Assembly: GCA_016841205.1 (NCBI GenBank)
Contig: JAENZP010000013.1
Coordinates: 31,231 to 95,230, forward strand
DNA from: Desulfoscipio geothermicus
GTDB taxonomy: Bacteria; Bacillota; Desulfotomaculia; Desulfotomaculales; Desulfallaceae
Reading direction: 5' to 3'
Length of the DNA stretch: 64,000 nucleotides
Positions 61,887-64,000 of the stretch are shown here, piece by piece; position 1 is the stretch's first letter, and each line of letters begins with the position of its first letter. The position numbers were made by a program, and so were the translations under genes. A model generated the notes under the pieces. That model was not told the origin of the DNA. It saw nothing but the letters and a program-made list of their open reading frames with translations, and did not search any database.

Positions 61887-63710
61887 TCATTTTGTATTAA
61901 ATAATTCCACAACATATGCTGAAACTTTTTCTCCATCCGCAAGCATACCTCTACCAGGCGGTATTTCCACAAATAAGTTGCAATCTGCCAAAGTCCTCAG
62001 AACACCCTGCCCGGTAAGGATGTTTGCCTTGGCGATTCCTCCCTCAATAGAAAGCTTGGCGGTTTTTATCCTTCTAGTATCAGTTTTTTTGTAATCGCCG
62101 GATAAAATAACCTCGACCTTGCGAGGCAAGATATCTTTATAGCCCAACATCTTTTTAATAACTGGTTTAACCAAAAGCTCAAAAGCTGTAAATGCAGCTC
62201 CCGGATGACCCGATAAACCCAGGATTAATTTGCCGTCTTTTTTCCCCGCCACAAAGGACTTGCCGGGTCTGATATCTATTCCTGAAAATAAGCCCTCTAT
62301 CCCTGCCATGGCCATGGCAGGTTCAACCAAGTCAAAATCTCCGGCTGATGCTCCTCCTGTAGTAATGACCAAATCTGCTTTTTCCAGAGCGGTTTGCACA
62401 AGTGCGGCTATTTTTACAAGATCATCCGGCACAATACCCATAGGGACAGGTTCCACCCCAATTTTTCTCAGAAGTGCTGTCAGGAAATACTGATTGCTAT
62501 TATAAATACAACCGCTACCAAGTGTTTGTCCAAGCTCTGTCAATTCACTGCCTGTACTGATAATAGCAACTTTAACTGTTGAATAAACAGGTATGCCACT
62601 AAACCCCGCTTCAGCCAACAACCCAAGCAGGGACGGAGTAACCGGTGTACCCTTGGAGACAGCAGTTTCACCGGCTGTTATTCCTTGGCCGGTTTTGGCT
62701 ACGTTGGTTCCCGCCATAACCTGGTGATAAACCTTAACATATGAACCCTCTCGCTGAACCTCCTCGCACTTGACTATCGCATCAGCCCCCGAAGGAAGCG
62801 GCGCCCCTGTCATCACTTTAACTGCAGTCTGGGTCGAAACTTGAAAATAGTGGTTCTTGCCAGGCGCCACTTTTCCTAAAACAAGGAGTCTGACCGGATC
62901 ATTTTCCGAAACATTTTCGGTATCCCTGCTAAGTAGGGCATACCCGTCAACTGAAGAGCGATTGAAGCTCGGGACATCTTCCTGAACCGTCAAGTCTTCC
63001 AGAATTGCACGCCCCAAGGCCTCACTTAAAGGCAACTGTTCTCCTGGACTGATGATCACATTCTGCAGTAGGAGATTACGAGCTTCTTCCAGAGGTAATT
63101 TCCTTCTCCAACTCTGGGTCGAGATAGCATAATAGTCTTTGAGAATATTAATATTTTCAGGACAGTTAATCCTGACCTTGGGATAAAATTCAGTAATCTT
63201 GGAAATACTCGGTTTGTCTTTTGGAATAGGAAAAGTGCTATATTTTTTTACTCCTGAGTACAAGGCATATGCATTGTTGTTTTTAATACTCTCTCCTGCA
63301 AAGCTATAATTTTCATACTTAGCTGTTTTTTCGTGGTGTATTTTTAGATAACCGGCTTCTTCTTCTATATCTTCAAGCTGAATTACCGAATCAGCGTCTT
63401 CCGGTATCGGAGCACCGGTCATTATTCTTATTGCTGTTCCTTTTGTAACTTGTTTAGCGATAATGGAGCCACCTGCCTCTATAGGATTATTTATTAATGC
63501 CCCGTTCGTGTCACTTGCGATTATTGCATAACCGTCCATTGAGGAATTATCTACAGGAGGTTTCAATATTTCCGGTACAATATCTTCATATAAAACCTGA
63601 TTAGATGCTTTCTTAATAGCCATGTTTTTACAGCTCAGATAGCTGGCAGAGTTTAAAACAATTTTCTGTGCTTCTTCTTCAATGGATACCATTAATTTTT
63701 TATCTCTCAT
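61887..63710 (-). CDS. moeA: Molybdenum cofactor insertion protein MoeA, with an extra N-terminal MoeA segment
   Basis: The 607 residues exceed the usual ~400. Residues 1-150 are a partial MoeA N-terminal region (KPPVDNSSMDGYAIIASDTN ... IRIMTGAPIPEDADSVIQLE). After a linker, residues about 205-607 form a full MoeA: VPSFNRSSVDGYALLSRDTE, VMTGAPLPSGADAIVKCEEV, AIISTGSELTELG, LVITTGGASAGDFDLV, GLSGHPGAAFTAFELLVKPV and a C-terminal beta domain. MoeA catalyses metal insertion into adenylylated molybdopterin. The first segment lacks the molybdate-binding domain, so it may be regulatory or structural. A Moco-type riboswitch lies upstream. The start follows GGGGAG. Confidence 0.9.
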   Translation of the reverse strand: MRDKKLMVSIEEEAQKIVLNSASYLSCKNMAIKKASNQVLYEDIVPEILKPPVDNSSMDGYAIIASDTNGALINNPIEAGGSIIAKQVTKGTAIRIMTGAPIPEDADSVIQLEDIEEEAGYLKIHHEKTAKYENYSFAGESIKNNNAYALYSGVKKYSTFPIPKDKPSISKITEFYPKVRINCPENINILKDYYAISTQSWRRKLPLEEARNLLLQNVIISPGEQLPLSEALGRAILEDLTVQEDVPSFNRSSVDGYALLSRDTENVSENDPVRLLVLGKVAPGKNHYFQVSTQTAVKVMTGAPLPSGADAIVKCEEVQREGSYVKVYHQVMAGTNVAKTGQGITAGETAVSKGTPVTPSLLGLLAEAGFSGIPVYSTVKVAIISTGSELTELGQTLGSGCIYNSNQYFLTALLRKIGVEPVPMGIVPDDLVKIAALVQTALEKADLVITTGGASAGDFDLVEPAMAMAGIEGLFSGIDIRPGKSFVAGKKDGKLILGLSGHPGAAFTAFELLVKPVIKKMLGYKDILPRKVEVILSGDYKKTDTRRIKTAKLSIEGGIAKANILTGQGVLRTLADCNLFVEIPPGRGMLADGEKVSAYVVELFNTK

Positions 63711-63762
63711 TGTGATAATCTCCCCTGCAAAGCTTTAATTTTAAGTAATTAATAAAAGGAGA

Positions 63763-63912
63763 ATGCCGGGCAGTTATGCAAAAAGCAAAGCTAGCCCGGC
63801 ATAAATACCGAATCCATCTCCTTTTCGCAATGGAAGGCACGCCCGTTTCCCAACGCACCCATAGGGCCAATAAACCATGACATCCTGCTTTAGGTCATCT
63901 AGCTCGGAGAGA
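63763..63912 (-). promoter_or_regulatory. Moco-type riboswitch of the moeA operon
   Basis: Read on the reverse strand: CTCTCCGAGCT, GATGACCTAAAGCAGG...CATGG, GTGCGTTGGGAAACGGGCG, TGCCTTCCATTGCGAAAAGG and then a terminator-like stem ATGCCGGGC...GCCCGGCAT followed by TCTCCTTTTATT. The blocks recur in order at 12974-13127 and 13145-13292. Position 53 bp before moeA supports the Moco RNA class. Tungsten cofactor sensing is possible, since variants exist. Confidence 0.75.
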
Positions 63913-64000
63913 CAATATTATATAAAAGCTTTTAGATAGGCTCATTTACGTTCACAACTTATTTTCAGTTACCATAGCACTATTACGCTTCTTTCTTCTT

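Overview
The window looks like the chromosome of an anaerobic, endospore-forming Firmicute, most like the Desulfotomaculum/Pelotomaculum group of Peptococcaceae. This is inferred from gene content, because no rRNA or tRNA was seen. The supporting genes are SpoVT, a SPOCS-domain coat-type protein, a 2-oxoacid:ferredoxin oxidoreductase, a tungsten/molybdenum aldehyde oxidoreductase, a butyryl-CoA:acetate CoA-transferase, a Na+-pumping decarboxylase module, sigma-54 enhancer-binding proteins, and FdhD/MoeA with molybdenum-cofactor-type riboswitches.

Layout. 1-1.3 kb: a truncated phage-type DUF2829 (Tad2-like) gene and a broken IS3 transposase. 1.3-6.6 kb: a DUF1992 gene, then an MFS exporter, TetR regulator and PEP-synthase-like phosphotransferase set. 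6.6-7.7 kb: transposon debris and inverted repeats. 7.7-10.8 kb: small spore-type or stress genes, an Hsp20-like gene with its ribosome binding site in a hairpin, and a SPOCS protein with a Pro/Cys repeat tail. 10.9-13.3 kb: two tandem Moco-type riboswitches, a CBS-PAS-sigma54 activator and a Nif11-type leader peptide, all on one strand. 14-28 kb: housekeeping and accessory genes, including a lipoprotein, flavoprotein, Mug glycosylase, NudC, amino acid permease, PRTase, PflX-like radical SAM protein, second sigma-54 activator, DUF2520 dehydrogenase, SNF2 helicase and PH-domain protein. 28.4-31.2 kb: a sigma-54 promoter with paired upstream sites, then biotin carrier, decayed TerC gene, and decarboxylase beta and gamma subunits. 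31.3-38.1 kb: glutamate-synthase-like protein, But CoA-transferase, Mn catalase, aconitase and SpoVT. 38.4-46.6 kb: PhoU-like/Pit phosphate uptake, GalU, AOR with its ferredoxin, GalE and a secreted subtilase. 46.9-48.9 kb: a BirA-controlled bioB-bioD operon whose bioA is gutted. 48.9-53.6 kb: the korDABC operon behind a leader with a terminator, then a two-gene cassette containing a class III cyclase-like protein. 53.6-57.9 kb: serine acetyltransferase, FdhD, PatB, RidA and an Rrf2 regulator. 58.3-60 kb: glnK-amt. 60.4-64 kb: a third Moco-type riboswitch ahead of a fused MoeA and a radical SAM/SPASM protein.

Themes. Molybdenum/tungsten cofactor biology recurs: three riboswitches, a MoeA with an extra N-terminal segment, FdhD and AOR. 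An Rrf2 protein and fdhD share an identical promoter architecture with a CCCGATAGGG palindrome, suggesting an Fe-S/redox link. A 24-bp interspersed repeat (TGTCAAATGTCAAGGTCTGACCCC) occurs eight times. In three cases it forms the 3' end of a coding sequence, and two copies bracket the cyclase-like cassette. The strongest candidates for undescribed biology are the tandem-riboswitch/activator/Nif11 unit and the cyclase-like two-gene cassette.
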